DNA of 64,000 bases from Batillaria attramentaria (lineage: Eukaryota; Mollusca; Gastropoda; Batillariidae), in assembly GCA_018292915.2 (NCBI GenBank), contig JACVVK020000337.1:392501-456500 (forward strand), given 5' to 3'. Positions 20,676 through 32,599 of the stretch are shown here, in pieces; the stretch's first letter is position 1; each line of letters begins with the position of its first letter. Made by a program: the position numbers and the translations under genes. The notes under the pieces were generated by a model that saw only the letters and a program-made list of their open reading frames with translations, did not search any database and had not been told where the DNA came from.

Positions 20676-20869
20676 GTAAAAAAAAAATAATGATAGCAAT
20701 AGCACATCTAAACAGGCATCCATTTCTAGCAGTGTACATAGGATTTATAGAAAGATTACCACTCAGTAACGTTAAACGGCTGACATGCTCACTGGCGTGT
20801 GGATTCGGCGACACCGTACAATGTCGACAGATGTATATTATATGATATTAGCAGCGACTTCCCGACTTC

Positions 20870-21091
20870 CCTCACTCCTTCCTTCCCTCCTTCCTTCTTT
20901 CCTACTCTCCTTCCTTCCCTCCCTCTGTGTGTGTATCAGCAGGCACTCGATCTTTTTCCATTGTTTCTCTTCTCTAGAGCGAAAAAAAAAAAAAAAGAGC
21001 AAAAAACAAAAACAAACAAAAAAAACCGGCGTGACAGTTTTCCGCAATGGCTCCAACAGGCTGCCCTCAAAATACACTACAATCAAGCCAT

Positions 21092-21160
<69 letters not shown>
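20870..21160. repeat. (CTTC)n, A-rich and (CA)n tracts
   Basis: CCTTCC units at 20874-20925, an A-rich tract at 20982-21026, and (CA)n at 21091-21159. Confidence 0.9.
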
Positions 21161-21384
21161 ACAATCACGCACGCACGCACACACATGAATACGATAAACC
21201 TAACAGTCGAACGATTCTTTCTCACTACAATCATTCTCAATGGTTGTATTCATGTTAGGTTATCGCTTACGTAAAAAGTTTATCAATAATATCAAGGTCA
21301 CACTCCCACACGTGATAAAAGTGACTAATCACGTACCTCATTGTTCAATGATAACTGGGAAAACATCTATGAGCACAGAGGAAT

Positions 21385-21855
21385 GGGTTAAAGGCCCAGT
21401 TTTCAAGATTTTTTTTTAAAGCTTGGAGGTTGTCAACGATCACACACCTAAACACCTGGCACAGTGACAGCGTCTCAAAGAATTTGAAATTTCGACCGCT
21501 CGCGCAGAGTGCAGACAGCACTGTCTCTCTTCAGAGCCCGAGCCAAACCACCAGCTGCCCACAATATGATCAGACTTCTTTAAAAAACAAAAAAACAAGC
21601 CACTGCACACCAGTAGAAGCCACTTCAAGCCACTATTACGCAAGGCGTGGGCCACTGCAAGACCGCTGCAGATTGCGTAATAGTGGCTTGAAGTGGTTCC
21701 CAGTGTTTTGAAGATTTCAAGAAAAAAATGCGATTTTTGCAAGGGTTTTGAAAGTGATCGCATTCCGAGCTCTTCTACTCATTAAGACAGAGTATTTCCA
21801 GCGTATAAGCGCAGGTACAAGCGAAAATGTTCCAAACCATAAGTTGGCTTCTTTG
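21385..21855 (-). repeat. Dispersed family C, copy 4, with internal insertion
   Basis: C sequence at 21385-21535 and 21760-21855 is separated by unrelated DNA containing the hairpin at 21620-21696. Confidence 0.7.
21620..21696. repeat. Perfect 24-bp inverted repeat
   Basis: 21620-21643 and 21673-21696 are exact inverted copies containing CCACTTCAAGCCACTATTAC, with a 29-base spacer. Confidence 0.93.
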
Positions 21856-22084
21856 AAGCCTAGTAATCATGGAAATAGCGTCTTTGACCTGAACAACACT
21901 CGTTCAGTTAATGTCAAAGACTAATGTCTTCAACCGCTTAGCGCTGACTTGGGAGGTCCGCTTTCTCAGTAACCGGTCAGATTATGATTGATTGATCTCG
22001 CTAATTGCATGGCTTTTGGATTTTCTATGCTCTTGAAGTCAAGGGTGGGAGGTCTTTCCGTGTATTAGCATTCTGTGCTACCCG

Positions 22085-22127
22085 GGGGGGGGGGGTCTCT
22101 CTCTCTCTCTCTCTCTCTCCACTCTCT

Positions 22128-22182
<55 letters not shown>
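22085..22182. repeat. (G)n-(CT)n-(CA)n microsatellite
   Basis: A G-run at 22084-22095, CT array to 22119, and CA array to 22180. Confidence 0.95.
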
Positions 22183-22183
<1 letters not shown>

Positions 22184-22189
22184 AAAGTC

Positions 22190-24810
22190 TTTGCAAAAAA
22201 TAACCTGCGGTTATTAAGCACTTGTCTTGTCTTGACGTCAAGGTCGACGAGGCCCTACGGAATTGCAAAATCAGAAGGCGCAATTCACACAATATTTCTC
22301 GTAAATGACCCATAATTATAACAATCTACAGTCTTTGCGTGAACTGATACATAGTGGTTGCGCCATTATACGTTTACTCAAAAATTCACACATAGTGTGT
22401 TTGGAGTACCTCACTCCTAAGTGGGAATTTTGGTGACCGGCATGGCGAGAGAGGGCAGTCGCCTCATTCAGAGCTGCGTGACAAAACTGAATTTATTTTC
22501 GTGACATATCTGCTCCGGTTGAAAAAATATACGACGAAGCCGTCTTTGAAATCGTTGCACCAATAATCTGCATGGCAGCATGCGTTACAGCGTAGCCATT
22601 GTGTCGTCGTGAAACATAACCCTTGGGTATCCCTCCTGCAGGTCACAGAACATAATTGAAATGAGGCAGGCAAGGGAGTAAGAGGACCTGCAATATTACA
22701 ATGACTTTACTATGAAAATGACTCTTTCCCTTTTCCCTGTGCTTTCGTGAGCTGCTAATAGCATTTGACCCCAGATTTTTGGTTTTGGTGAAAAGAGGGA
22801 TGTTTGGTGTGTAGAAAAATGGGAGCGATGACTTGAGGGGTGACCTATATTTGGCAATATCCTTGGGCGTGGGCCAGGGCACGAATAACAGAGTGCATAG
22901 TTTTGTTTACGGGGTCGGGAAGGACGCCACACCGGCAGAGTATGAAAATTACGCTGACTACCAGGCTTAATTTTTGGCATGCAGCTTGCGGACATGTGTT
23001 GCTTCTGGGAACCATTGTGTGTTTTGGTTTTCCAAATCGTTTCCAAGGACTTTGTGCTGCCTGACATTTGTACGAGCCAGAGAGCAACAAAAAGTTGTAT
23101 TCTGTCACCTGCACATACATAGACCATTAGCGGCACACGACTGAAACGCGCACAAGTTTGACGGGTCAGTATACATGCATACTTGGTCTCATCATTTCTG
23201 TAAAGAATCAATTACTTCCCCCTGAAATTATGTCTGGTCCATCAAGAGAGTTCAATTTGCATATCCCAAGGGCAAGTCATAACACGAAATCATCGTATCA
23301 TCACAGCAGTTCCCTCCCTCTAGTGGCTCTGCTAAGTATAGCTGAACCCGTCTAGTTTCGTAATATATTATTGTCACAAAAGATTCTTACGGATGCAAGA
23401 TTAGACAAAAACCACAACAGTCTTCAGCAAAAATAGGCTCAAGACAACTGAAACAATGAAGACATCATTGTGGGCCGGCTTCGTTGTTTGGATTCATTGT
23501 CTTTTCCAAACTTTCTTGGTAAGCAGTCGCAAGAAAGTGAGTTCAGTTTACGAACATTAGAGTCCTTGACCCCAATCTGACTGAACTGCACAGTACACCA
23601 TGGCATCAGTGCATCTTAGCAAAGCAGTCGTCAGAAAGTCGGACGGCTGTATAAACAGTATCATATAAATCAACAGCCACTGACCTAATTCTGACAAAAA
23701 CGTGACTGTGCAGTGCAACGTTATACGAAAACAAAACCAGACAGATTACTTATCAAGAATCGTCAATGAAGATCGTCCAGGACAACAACATTAATATCCC
23801 ATGCTGACTGGAGACAAGTGCGGGCGACCCTTTCGTCACAGTTTTTTTTTTTTTTTTCGCAAGGATTTTCATCCTTTGCTGCCCGAGCTTACCCCAGACG
23901 TTCTCAAAAATCGTCTTGAGCTCGTGTCAGCGTGGGAAACCGGCTTTGGCGGCATGTCGGCGAGGCGTGTTTCACTCTCTCAGTAACGATGTAAACCGGA
24001 ACTCTGAAACAATGGTTGCTACTCCGGCGCACAATGCCGGCAAAACGGTAACGCGACACCACTGAAAGGCGGATTCAGTCGTCCAATGAAAAAAACGGCC
24101 CTCACTAACAGGACAAAAACCAAAAGAAGCTGTTTCGACATCGTTCCGCCTCAAGATCGAGTCAAGTCGTACAAGCCAAAGACTACACATAAACATGTAC
24201 ATCCGCTGTGTTCTGTAGGACCATATGGAGAAAGGACCAGGCCGACAATCAAATCAATGACACTTAGGTATTTTTTTTTGCAGAAGGTAGTCAGGATGTT
24301 TGGTCTTTGATCGTGATAGCTTGCTCTGTCTTGACCCCAGGCTATTCCCACTTATCACATGCCTTTGCCACATGCGCGGACAATCTTAAAACACCATGGC
24401 ACCATACAGAAATATCAGTCGGTAAAGCACAGTTTACAAGAATATCTACTGCACAGAAAACGCTGCAGCTGATTACAGGCACGTGGCAATTTGTAAACGT
24501 CTAGGGCCGGTTTAATTCTTACGAAATGACGTATCGACGCTGTCTTGAATTTACGTTAATTTTGGCATAACTGACTGTCTCGATTTCTGTCGAGAAGAGG
24601 ACGGCATGTATGCTTGTCTAGTTCTCTTTGTCCAGAATCGTTCTCAAGTTCTGCCAACATTCAAGACAAGAATCGACGTCGATATATATCCCGGCCTACC
24701 GGCACCAAACAAACGGTACATGAAGTTTGAAGTGATGTTCCAAAGCCGGCTTGGCACAACAGAAAGAGCAAGTGCACCTATACAAAACGGGGTTTTGAAC
24801 GAACACAGAG
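22190..24810. other. Quiet 2.6-kb stretch, no microsatellite or recognised repeat
   Basis: This is the longest interval free of simple repeats and of the families defined here. A 171-codon - strand frame at 22696-23211 is not low-complexity (Pro/His/Ser-rich C-terminal half) but lacks splice sites or a family match. No confident exon is called. Confidence 0.4.
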
Positions 24811-24812
24811 AC

Positions 24813-24814
<2 letters not shown>

Positions 24815-24868
<54 letters not shown>
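24815..24868. repeat. (CA)n microsatellite
   Basis: About 54 bp of pure CA. Confidence 0.97.
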
Positions 24869-24869
<1 letters not shown>

Positions 24870-26394
24870 TTTCAGAGCCACGAAAGAGGGGAGAGAAAAG
24901 TTCAGACAAACTCACGATTGTTTTGGGGGGGAAGTACCAGCCGAATCAGTTGTACGGACAGGAAAGGCCGCTGGAGGGTAGAGTAGGAAGTGATGAAAAC
25001 ACGGAAGCAGCACAGAATGTAACAGTCTCAGCCCTGACAAAATGGCCAGAGAGCACACTACACAGGTCTGTATACAAGGGGATAGGAGCAGTAGTGAGAG
25101 TGGAGTAGTGAAAAGAAAGGGGGAGAAGGAAGGAGCGGGGAGGGAGAAGTAGGGGCGGGGAGGGAGGGGGGGAGAGTGTGATGCCCTGCAGTGGAGCGGA
25201 CTGCCAGCATCACAGGGTGCAGCCAGAAATGTCGTTAAGTGTCAGAAGTGCGAGCCAGCAATGTTGCAGCGCAATGGCGTTTATATAATTATACACATGA
25301 AAGTGATGAGAGTCCTGGGTGGGGGGGGGGGGGGGGGAGAGGTGTCTCTGAGGGAGTGGGCGGGGAGAAGGAGAGGGGGCGCCTGGAGTTCCACGGCCTA
25401 CAGACTCAAACCCGAGGAGAAAAAAGTTCAGAGAACGAACGAACGAACGAATGAACTTTATTTTACAACGGAAAAGATTTGGCCATACATTGGTCAGTTT
25501 TCAATCAGCCGTTGCTACACACAAAAAAGGCACTACAAAATGACTAAACAAAAGACTATGAACGGTGGAAAACATACACATGAGTAAATAAAAAAAAATT
25601 GTGCGGGGGTGCGGGGAGGAGGTTGCTGTGATGGGGGGAGGGGGAGGGAGGTGGGGTGGGGGGTCAAAAACGATCTATACTATTAAGACCTGCGGTGTTC
25701 ACCAAAAACACCAAAAATCCACACCCTGAAAATGAAGACGTAGGCTTCATTTGAACGCAGAATGAAAAGAAGAAGAAGAAGAAGAAGAACAACAACAACC
25801 AGCAACAACAAGATCAAGACAGGAAGAGCAAAATCAAGGATAAAAACAAACACAAGCAGCTTTTTAAAAGCGTGTAGGGTGCGTTCTCGAAACGCAGTAC
25901 GTAACGTGCGAGTCAGCGCTATACCAATACATCGGCAGCACCCCCGGATCTCCCCCATCAGCACACAACACAGGCAAGTTGGCCGGGGGCAGGGTGAAGG
26001 AGGCTGAAGAGGAAGGAAGGACGGGGCCAAGCCGGTGCTGCACTCTACACGCATGGCACCATTGTATACACTCAGCACGCGACTTACACATAATATATTT
26101 CATGGCCTGGATGGGGCGCAGCAGGGTCAGCACAGGCGAGACTGGTCAGATTGGCAGGGTGTGCAGTGGTAATGAGGACCTAGTGGTCATTTTGTGGCTT
26201 CGGAGTGATCTGGGTCAGATGTTATCATCGAGTTCCTGCAGGGAACCGGAATGGTACACGTATGGAGACGGGGGCAGATTTGCGGCCATTTTGTGGCCGG
26301 AATCAGGATCAAGGGAAAGAATTTGTGAGTCAGTGATGCACTAGGAAGTCTTAGGAACTAGAATAGAACAAGCATAGTGTATTCGATGGGATCA
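24869..26394. other. Unassigned stretch with G-rich tracts
   Basis: G-rich segments lie at 25110-25180, 25315-25380 and 25600-25670. (GAAC)n is at 25434-25452 and (GAA)n-(CAA)n at 25767-25800. No exon supported. Confidence 0.5.
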
Positions 26395-27035
26395 TTCTGG
26401 CACAAAAAAATGTGTTGGAATAACGATTATTATGGTACCAAACTGTACTGAGATAATTTTGGCACAAAACTGCGTTGGCCTCGGGATAACTTGATCTGCT
26501 ATGGTACACATCTGTGTCGGGATAATCGTAGTACAAAACTGTGCTGGGATAATTATGATTATAAAAAAAACGTGCTGGGATGATGATGACACAAAACTGT
26601 TCTGGGATAACTATATAATGGTACAAAACAGTATTTGGATAATAGACCAACTGTTGGGAGTAAGTACAGTACAAACTGTGTTTGGGATAATTATGATGAA
26701 CTGACACCTGTGTTGGGATAATTATGATGAACTGACACCTGTGTTGGGATAATTATGGCACAAATCTTGTTGAGGATAAGTGTCCCATAAACTGTGGTGG
26801 GATAATTATGGCACAAAACTGTATTGGGATAATAATGGCACAAAAGTGTGTTTGGGGTGTAATTACGACACAAAACTGTTGGGACAAATATGGCAGACAT
26901 GATACCGGCAAAACTGTGTTGGGACAATAATTACTACAGCACAAAACTGCGTTGGGATAATTGTATCCAGTGTTAGGAATCAGTAATAGTTAATATGGCA
27001 GAAAATTGTGCTAGGATAATTATGGTACGAAACTC
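26395..27035. repeat. Irregular AT-rich minisatellite, about 17-20 units
   Basis: The core GGGATAATTATGGCACAAAACTGTG recurs with variable spacing of about 27-45 bp. One 34-bp unit near 26695-26750 is duplicated exactly. Open frames on the - strand read as NYPNTVLCH-type repeats. Confidence 0.85.
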
Positions 27036-27039
27036 AGGC

Positions 27040-27440
27040 TGACACGGTGTCCGGACACTGGCGGGAGAGTCTGCATCACTCAGTATCGGTTGAAAGTTGG
27101 GTTAGGGTTAGGGTTAGTCAGAATCGGGCGGAGCACTTACAGAAGCTAAATCGATTGAGGGTGGGTGGGCGTTGGTGGGTGTTTGGGGGTTTAACGTCCT
27201 TTTCCACCAAATACGGGTAATATCAAAGACGGGGCAACGATGAAAAAGCCAGCACAAATATTTGGCCCCAGCCGGGATACGAACTCACGACCCGAGCATT
27301 AGAAGTCCGGCCAACGCTCTACCATTCGGCCACCCCGGCTCCCCCTAAATCGATTGAAATTCAGGGTTAGGGTTAGAGCCAGTAAGAGTATGTATCAGTA
27401 CAAATTTAGGGTTAGGGGTTCGGTCAAATGTTCATTTTGA
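27040..27440 (+). repeat. Dispersed family D, copy 1, with short TTAGGG runs
   Basis: Contains GGGTTAGGGTTAGGGTTAG at about 27099-27117 and further single units. Blocks GAGTCTGCATCA, AATCGG..GAGCACTT and AATCGATTGAAAT recur at 29.9-30.2 kb. It hosts the SINE at 27159-27344. Confidence 0.7.
27159..27344 (-). mobile_element. SINE-1 copy with exact 13-bp TSD
   Basis: CTAAATCGATTGA lies at 27146-27158 and 27345-27357. The copy is near consensus and has a GGTGGGTGGGCG tail side. Confidence 0.97.
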
Positions 27441-28300
27441 CTGAACAGGCTGTTGTGCTGAAAATGAAGTAATCCGGTCAACTGAGGAAGATCAGGGAAA
27501 CACACTACTCTGGCATGTCTTTGAGTAGTGTTACTGAACTAGTTCTGTTGTAATCAAATATACACAGGACTAAATAGAAAGATATATCAGCACATCGATT
27601 CGATCCGGCTATCATGACACGGCATGACTGACTGTGACCATGACTCAGTCACTGAGCGTGCTGCCACGAATCAGTAGAAGGCTCCGAGCAGGACCCCAAA
27701 TAATCCCAGAGTCTGAACGAGGAGCATGCTGGGGGTTGGAACCGATAAGGGAAGGCAGACAGGTGAAAAAGAAACTATAAATATCGCGTGACACCTCAAG
27801 CACCTCCCGGAGACAAAACCAGATCCCGCACCTGCAATTAACCCCTGGGAGGCACCTCCGCCGCATTCTCTCGCTCGGGTTATCGTCACAGAAACCCAGG
27901 TGCGCTGAGGCACTCAAGTGTGGCGGGGTGTGTGTAGTTTCTTGGTGCATGCACCAGACCGGTACACATGCAGTGAAATGAAGGGGCCGGAGATGGGGGG
28001 GGGGGGGGGGAGTGAGGGTGAAAAGAAATGTGCCAGATGCTGATGATAACCCCCCCCCCCCCCTTATTCCTCCTCTCTTTCTCTCTCTTTCTTTCTTTCC
28101 CGTCTGCACACACAGCTGCTATTTTTAGCAAGCCTCGCATCAGAGCTGGCAGAGCTACAGCTAGAGGCGGCGCCAACCGGCGCTGTCACGGGGGGCTAGT
28201 AATAATGAACACAAGCGTTGCTGGTGTTACTTCGATTCAAGAGTTTCGACGGCGATTGCTGTCACGCAAACCCACAGTATGTGTGAAATATTACTACTGT
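27441..28300. other. Unassigned stretch
   Basis: G-run at 27995-28010 and C-run at 28050-28062. No recognised gene. A 154-codon - strand frame (27645-28109) crosses these runs. Confidence 0.45.
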
Positions 28301-28411
28301 ACCTGCCGGCCTGAGAGAGCAGTCGGACATAGATCGTTTCAAGTCTGACTTGACGCATCTGTTCCGGCTGGCTTTCGACTAGGCCCACTTACCTCCTCCT
28401 GATTCAGCTGC

Positions 28412-28484
<73 letters not shown>

Positions 28485-28582
28485 ATATTTGTTGGTATGA
28501 GTGCGGGAGTACGCGCATCGAGTCACTTTGTGAGAATTTTTGCGCTATATAAGTACAATTCATTATTATTATATTATTATTG
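28300..28582 (+). mobile_element. 3' end of an L2/CR1-like LINE
   Basis: The frame ..EQSDIDRFKSDLTHLFRLAFD ends at TAG 28380-28382, resembling the usual last residues of CR1/L2/jockey-type reverse-transcriptase proteins. The 3' UTR contains a (GT)n expansion at 28413-28484, then TTTTGCGCTATATAAGTACA and an (ATT)n tail. It is 5'-truncated, and family placement is tentative. Confidence 0.65.
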
Positions 28583-28992
28583 GGCATGCTGAGTAGGACC
28601 TCGTAAGAAGGACTTTAGCAGTTAGTTATGTAGGGCTTAACGCCGCGCAAGCAACAAAGAGTAATTCGCGGCTAAGCCGCCGCAAACTTGAGGTCTTCCT
28701 CTGCCAGGTCGTTAAAACGATCAGTCAAAGGCTATTCCGTAAAACAAGATGTAAATATATGTTAAAAATCTGTCTGGTTTAAATGAGATAATCATGTTTT
28801 TGCACCTCAAAGTCTATGGAATTAAACAAGTCACTTTGCTCAGCAGGTTAACCCATTTACATGTAAATTAAGCACGTTACGGGTACCATTAGCTCATCGC
28901 AGCGCGTTAGCCGCTCCGTGAGCCTAAATTACAAGTAAATGGGTTATGGTGCTTAGTGAAAGTCCTCCTTACGAAGTCCAACTAAACATGCC
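28583..28992. mobile_element. MITE-like element with outer and inner inverted repeats
   Basis: Outer arms 28583-28620 (GGCATGCTGAGTAGGACCTC..) and 28951-28992 (..GAAGTCCAACTAAACATGCC) are inverted copies. Inside, 28850-28870 and 28925-28945 form a second fold-back (AACCCATTTACATGTAAATTA). A relative of the 7428-7665 element's end lies at 28622-28690 on the - strand. Confidence 0.65.
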
Positions 28993-29261
28993 TAATTATG
29001 AGCATACACACGTCTTTGCGTTGTAGTAACGTGAGTACGTCATAAGCGTTGTATGGTTGATAAACGGCCCTGTTCCTTCACGAAGACAAGTTCACTGGAA
29101 ACACTCGGTGCTACACTAGTTTGAAAATGGAAACGGTCGGTGCTATTGTGTTGGGAAACATTCTGTCCTGGCGGTGCCACTACTGATTTGGACCGGAGAC
29201 TGACGCAGTTTTGGCTACTGTCAGGACACTACTAGCATCCGGGGCATATAGTAACAACTAC
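28993..29261. other. Unassigned stretch
   Basis: No feature recognised. Confidence 0.45.
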
Positions 29262-29563
29262 GCTAACTATAGTACAACATTTTTGCCCCTTTTTAAATTT
29301 GTGTGCAGACAAAAAATTGGCAATCTGGGGCTTTTTGTTGGATTTGTAAATAAGTTTCATGCCGGCCAGGTAATAGTAAACTTAGGGAAAAATGAGCCTG
29401 GCTTGTGGACTATTTGTATTCATGCGCGGCTGGCACAGGAGCCAGCAGACGACATAGGAATGAGGGGGGTATGTGGTCGCTGCTAACATTGCCAAAAAAC
29501 GGAATACTGGAATTTTTTAAATTTACTCTACACATGAGCCTTTGGCTGTCGGGTTTTTTTTTT
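29262..29563 (-). repeat. Dispersed family G, copy 2 (uninterrupted)
   Basis: Reverse-orientation match to copy 1 at 4.7-5.3 kb. It shows the pre-insertion state of the LINE target site. T- and G-runs follow at 29555-29582. Confidence 0.75.
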
Positions 29564-29879
29564 TTTTGGGGGGGGGGGGGGGAGCCGGAGTAGCACCAGA
29601 ACCACTCGCCGCCTTTTTGAGTACACCCCTGCGGAGTAGCAACGTGCAGTAAATGGGCACAGTGACAGAATGGAACAGGTTGTCTTTAATTTGACAGCCA
29701 GATTTGTGTGCCGGGCTGATACTGCACACAGCTGAGCGTTTGTGTTGTGGAGGAGGTGAGAGTCAGATGAGGTGAAAGGTCAGAGACGAAGTACTTAGAG
29801 TAACTGTGACCGTGACCTTACGAGCAATGTCAGAGACTGAATGAAGGAGAGGATTCAGTTCCCTTGTATAGGGCACCTT
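29564..29879. other. Unassigned stretch
   Basis: No feature recognised beyond the T/G run at its start. Confidence 0.45.
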
Positions 29880-30177
29880 CCAATAAGGTCACAGACGGAA
29901 GAGTCTGCATCAGTAGGGAATCTTTATCGGTTGAAATTTAGAGTAAGGGTTAGTTAGAATCGGAGCACTTGGACTGACTGAGAGGCTGAATCGATTGAAA
30001 TCAGTTCGTTAGGGTTAGGGTTAAAACCAGTTAGAGTCTGTATCACTGAGCCGCACGGAATCCCTCCCTACCGACTGAAATTTAGGGTTAGGGCCGGTTA
30101 GAGCCAGTAAGACTGACGGAGTCTGTAAGAGTACGAATCAGTTTAGGGATAGGGTTAGAGCGGTTCGATTTACATGT
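29880..30177 (+). repeat. Dispersed family D, copy 2
   Basis: Contains TTAGGGTTAGGGTT at about 30009 and repeated TTTAGGGTTAGGG-like units between GACTGAAAT blocks, matching copy 1. Confidence 0.65.
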
Positions 30178-30361
30178 AACCCATTCCGACAGTTACATAT
30201 AAATTAGGCTCACACGGCACAGGCCGCGAGCGGCTAACTGACGCGCTGCGATAAGCTAATCATTGGTGTCCCTAACGTGCCTAATTTACATGATGTAAAT
30301 GGGTTATGCGGCTGCTCAGCGAAGTCCTCCTTACGGCGAAGTCCGGCTTACTGAACATGCC
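30178..30361. mobile_element. Fold-back relative of the 28.6-kb element
   Basis: Inner arms lie at 30178-30206 and 30282-30305. The loop matches the 28.87-28.92 kb loop in reverse, while the right outer arm (GAAGTCCTCCTTACG..GAACATGCC) lies in the same orientation as in the first copy. Confidence 0.65.
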
Positions 30362-30370
30362 ACTCTGGGG

Positions 30371-30672
30371 TGAGTGGGTGGGTAATGGGGAGTTTAACGT
30401 CCTCCTCCGGCCTCCACTGAAAAAGTTCTCAGTGCCGGTCCGGCAAGGGCGACTGACTAGACGGAGTCAGGGGTGTTGGCCGGGGAACCTTTGCAACAGC
30501 TGCAGGTCCCGACCAGTGACTAGCACGGGTAATATTAAAGACTGAAGTGTAAACAAACAAACAAAAAAAAAAAAGGCCAGTACAAATCATACTATTTGGC
30601 CCCGACCGGGAATCGACCTCACGACTGACCCGGCCGCGCACTGAAAGTCCAACGCTCTACCATTTGGCTACT
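30371..30672 (-). mobile_element. Diverged SINE-1 copy with internal insertion
   Basis: Tail side at 30371-30402, then about 120 bp of foreign sequence, then body and B box (GGGAATCGACCTCACGAC) to about 30672. An A-rich run lies at 30561-30573. Confidence 0.75.
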
Positions 30673-30879
30673 AGTATCCGGCCAGTGGTTCCCTGGAACT
30701 ATTCTGACAAAGGAACCACGAGACTACAGAACTGATTAAACTGGTGTACATCAGTCGTGCCTACCCCACACCCATTTGCATGAAATAAAATATACATAAG
30801 TTTCAGTTAAACGGGCTAATCAACCGGTTCCGTCTTTGCTAGGTCAACTTATGTTTTCAGTGGAACAGCTCCCTTCGTC

Positions 30880-31760
30880 AGTTAGTGCGCCTGTAGGCTC
30901 GAAATACTCTATCTTGATATTTAGTATAGCTCTTAATGAGATACAATCTTGCTACACTATGCGCAAGCGGTCGAATATTCAAATTCTACGACTGTTGTTA
31001 CACTACTTAGTGTGGTTGCCGTGTTATCGAGTACGCTTCTGTTGGCTCAGTGCCAGCATTACAGACACTGTCACTGAGTAGGTGCCGTCAGTGTCACAGT
31101 AGTGGTGAAAGATTCCACGAGAACAGCTCAGAACGATCTGTGAGCAAAAACATGTTAGCACCAGCCTCTTTATCTGGGGTGACTGGTAACATGAAAAGAC
31201 AACCCCTGAAAAAACAAACGAGATCTTCGTTGGGAGGCAACTAACTGCCTAGGTGTCTAAGTGGTGTAGTGATGGTAGACACCACGAAAACAGCTCTGAA
31301 CGACTTGTGGGCATAAAAATGTTAGCACTAGCCTCTTTATCTGGGGTGACTGGTAACATGAAAAGACAACTCCTGAAAAACAAACGAGATCTTCGTTGGG
31401 AGGCAACTAACTGTCTGGGTGTCTAAGTGGTGTACTAGTAGTGATGATAGGTACCATGAAAACAGCTCTGAACGACTTGTGGGCATAAAAAATGTTAGCA
31501 CTAGCCTCTTTAAACGGGGTGACCGGTAACAAGAAAAGACAACTCCTGAAAAACAAACGAGATCTTCGTTGGGAGGCAACTAACTGCCTAGGTGTCTAAG
31601 TGGTGTAGTGATGGTAGACACCACGAAAACAGCTCTGACCGATCTGTGAGTATAAAAATGTTAGCACTAGCGTCTTTACACGGGGTGACCGGTAACATGA
31701 AAAGACAACTCCTGAAAAACAAACGAGATCTTCAAACGTTGGGAGGCAACTGACTATACA
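30880..31760 (+). repeat. Dispersed family C, copy 5, with four internal tandem units
   Basis: 30880-31095 matches the 5' part of C7. From about 31096, a unit of about 170 bp repeats four times, each with GAAAACAGCTCTGA(A/C)CGA, GTTAGCACTAGCCTCTTTA and AAACAAACGAGATCTTC. Confidence 0.85.
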
Positions 31761-32302
31761 CATCGAGAAAAATTTAATGTAAATGTAAATACCGTCGACT
31801 GAACTGACAAGCAAACGACCGTAAATTTCTCAAGTCAAAAGATACCGTCAGAGTGGTGTGTGAGCCATTGGGCCAAAGGAGATCTTTTGTGCAGAGAGTA
31901 AACAAAAGGAGAAACAGGCTTACGTGCAAGTGGTAGTCAGTCGGTGGTCTGTGCATACTTTCCTGGATCACACACCGTTAGAGCGTTTGACACTGTCTGT
32001 TCACTTCAGTCACGTTTCGCTTTTGCTCTTTTTTTTTTCTGTCGCGAGTCTTTAGCTTCACTCCTTGAATGTGCACGGCTTGTTAGTTGTTTGGCTTTCT
32101 CTTTGCCTTTTTTTTTTTTTAAACGCCATTTCTATTCAGCGGCAAGGAGAGAAAAAGAAAACCTCTTTGCTGAGCTGACGGAGTGGCGGAGTGTGCAAGG
32201 TTTGGCTGGTTTGGTCACAGTTTAGAGAATCTTGCCTTGTCTTGTGTAAACATGCTTTTCGATTGATGTGCGACAATGTTAGAATGAAGTTTACTTTCGG
32301 CT

Positions 32303-32303
<1 letters not shown>
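31761..32303. other. Unassigned stretch
   Basis: No recognised element. T-runs at 32030 and 32110. Confidence 0.45.
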
Positions 32304-32343
<40 letters not shown>

Positions 32344-32410
32344 CCCCCCCCCCAAAAAAAAAATAATAATAATAAAATGAAATATAAAAAAAAATTAAAA
32401 TTAAAAAATG
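32304..32410. repeat. (CT)n-(C)n-A-rich tract
   Basis: CT array 32304-32341 followed by a C-run and A/T-rich DNA. Confidence 0.95.
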
Positions 32411-32412
32411 CG

Positions 32413-32480
32413 CTGGCCTCTTCTCGTTTCTCCGTCTTTGTTATCACACATACGTGGTGGAAAAGGACGTTAAACTCTCT
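32413..32480 (+). mobile_element. SINE-1 fragment (body and tail only)
   Basis: CGTCTTTGTTATCACACATACGTGG and GGAAAAGGACGTTAAAC match the SINE-1 body. The tRNA-like head is missing. Confidence 0.8.
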
Positions 32481-32517
32481 CTCTCTCTCTTTCTCAGGCT
32501 CGCATACATTCACGCCG

Positions 32518-32518
<1 letters not shown>

Positions 32519-32590
<72 letters not shown>
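32519..32590. repeat. (CA)n microsatellite
   Basis: About 70 bp of pure CA. Confidence 0.97.
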
Positions 32591-32593
<3 letters not shown>

Positions 32594-32599
32594 CCGCCG

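Noticed and set aside
22696..23211. 171-codon - strand frame as a gene
   Set aside because: Not low-complexity, but no splice sites, start context or recognised motif. It is left as an unassigned stretch.
24606..24986. 126-codon + strand frame beginning MYACLVLF
   Set aside because: It runs into a CA array and has no donor before it. The first part may be worth a database search, but nothing visible supports it.
27099..27117. Telomere or chromosome end
   Set aside because: Only about three TTAGGG units, surrounded by ordinary sequence and repeated in another dispersed copy.
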